Origin: Vanrija pseudolonga
Taxonomy: Eukaryota; Basidiomycota; Tremellomycetes; Trichosporonales; Trichosporonaceae
NCBI RefSeq assembly: GCF_020906515.1
Contig: NC_085849.1
Location: forward strand, 1,674,001-1,738,000
DNA: 64,000 bases
Direction of reading: 5' to 3'
The notes below the pieces were generated by a model. That model saw only the letters and a list, made by a program, of their open reading frames with translations. It was not told the DNA's origin and searched no databases. Of the stretch, positions 63,913 through 64,000 are shown piece by piece; the first letter of the stretch is position 1, and each line of letters opens with the position of its first letter. The position numbers and the translations under genes are program-made.

Positions 63913-64000
63913 TTGTTGACATGCATCAATGCAATGAGCGTGTTGCCGAGGTTGGCGAGTTAGCAGAGCTCGAGTGTGGCAATCTGACCATTGTGAGTCA

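Overview
The window is nuclear DNA from a GC-rich basidiomycete yeast. Almost every gene is cut by several very short introns (mostly about 35-75 nt). These carry GTGAGT/GTAAGT-like donors and CTAAC/CTGAC-type branch sites only a few bases before the acceptor. That architecture, together with the protein sequences (Prp8, U1-70K, Arp1, cactin, TEA and Sfp1 regulators), points to Tremellomycetes, perhaps a Trichosporonales-like species; the genus cannot be fixed from sequence alone. I found no tRNA, rRNA, CRISPR array, LTR element or recognisable transposon.

Layout. 1-3.75 kb: low-complexity intergenic DNA. 3.75-13.4 kb: EI24-family ER membrane protein (-), Elg1/ATAD5 clamp unloader (-), DUF1776 protein (-), small one-pass membrane protein (+), Rad60/Esc2/NIP45-like SUMO-like-domain protein (-). 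13.9-22.6 kb: DUF836 glutaredoxin-like protein (+) overlapping a CCHC zinc-knuckle protein (+), TCERG1-like WW/FF protein (-), cactin (-), SURP-domain protein (+). 24.7-32.2 kb: Sfp1-type zinc-finger regulator (+) and a TEA/ATTS-domain transcription factor (-), both with large non-coding flanks. 32.2-39.4 kb: gene desert. 39.4-46.9 kb: U1-70K (+), then three genes and one damaged copy of an unrecognised PPxY-containing, internally duplicated family (all -), with an intronless formyltetrahydrofolate deformylase (+) sitting between two of the copies. 47.4-63.9 kb: Arp1/centractin (+), flavocytochrome b2 L-lactate dehydrogenase (-), ferric reductase (-), Prp8 (-), SurE-family phosphatase (+).

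How genes relate. Five loci belong to pre-mRNA splicing or co-transcriptional processing (TCERG1-like, cactin, SURP protein, U1-70K, Prp8). Elg1 and the Rad60/Esc2-like gene both belong to the SUMO/PCNA genome-maintenance network. The others look like unlinked housekeeping or metabolic genes. The least explained parts are the PPxY family cluster (41.5-46.9 kb), an apparent GA-AG intron and hairpin-rich introns in PRP8, and the desert upstream of the TEA regulator. Exon-intron structures were read by eye; small exons and 5' ends are the most error-prone part of the annotation.
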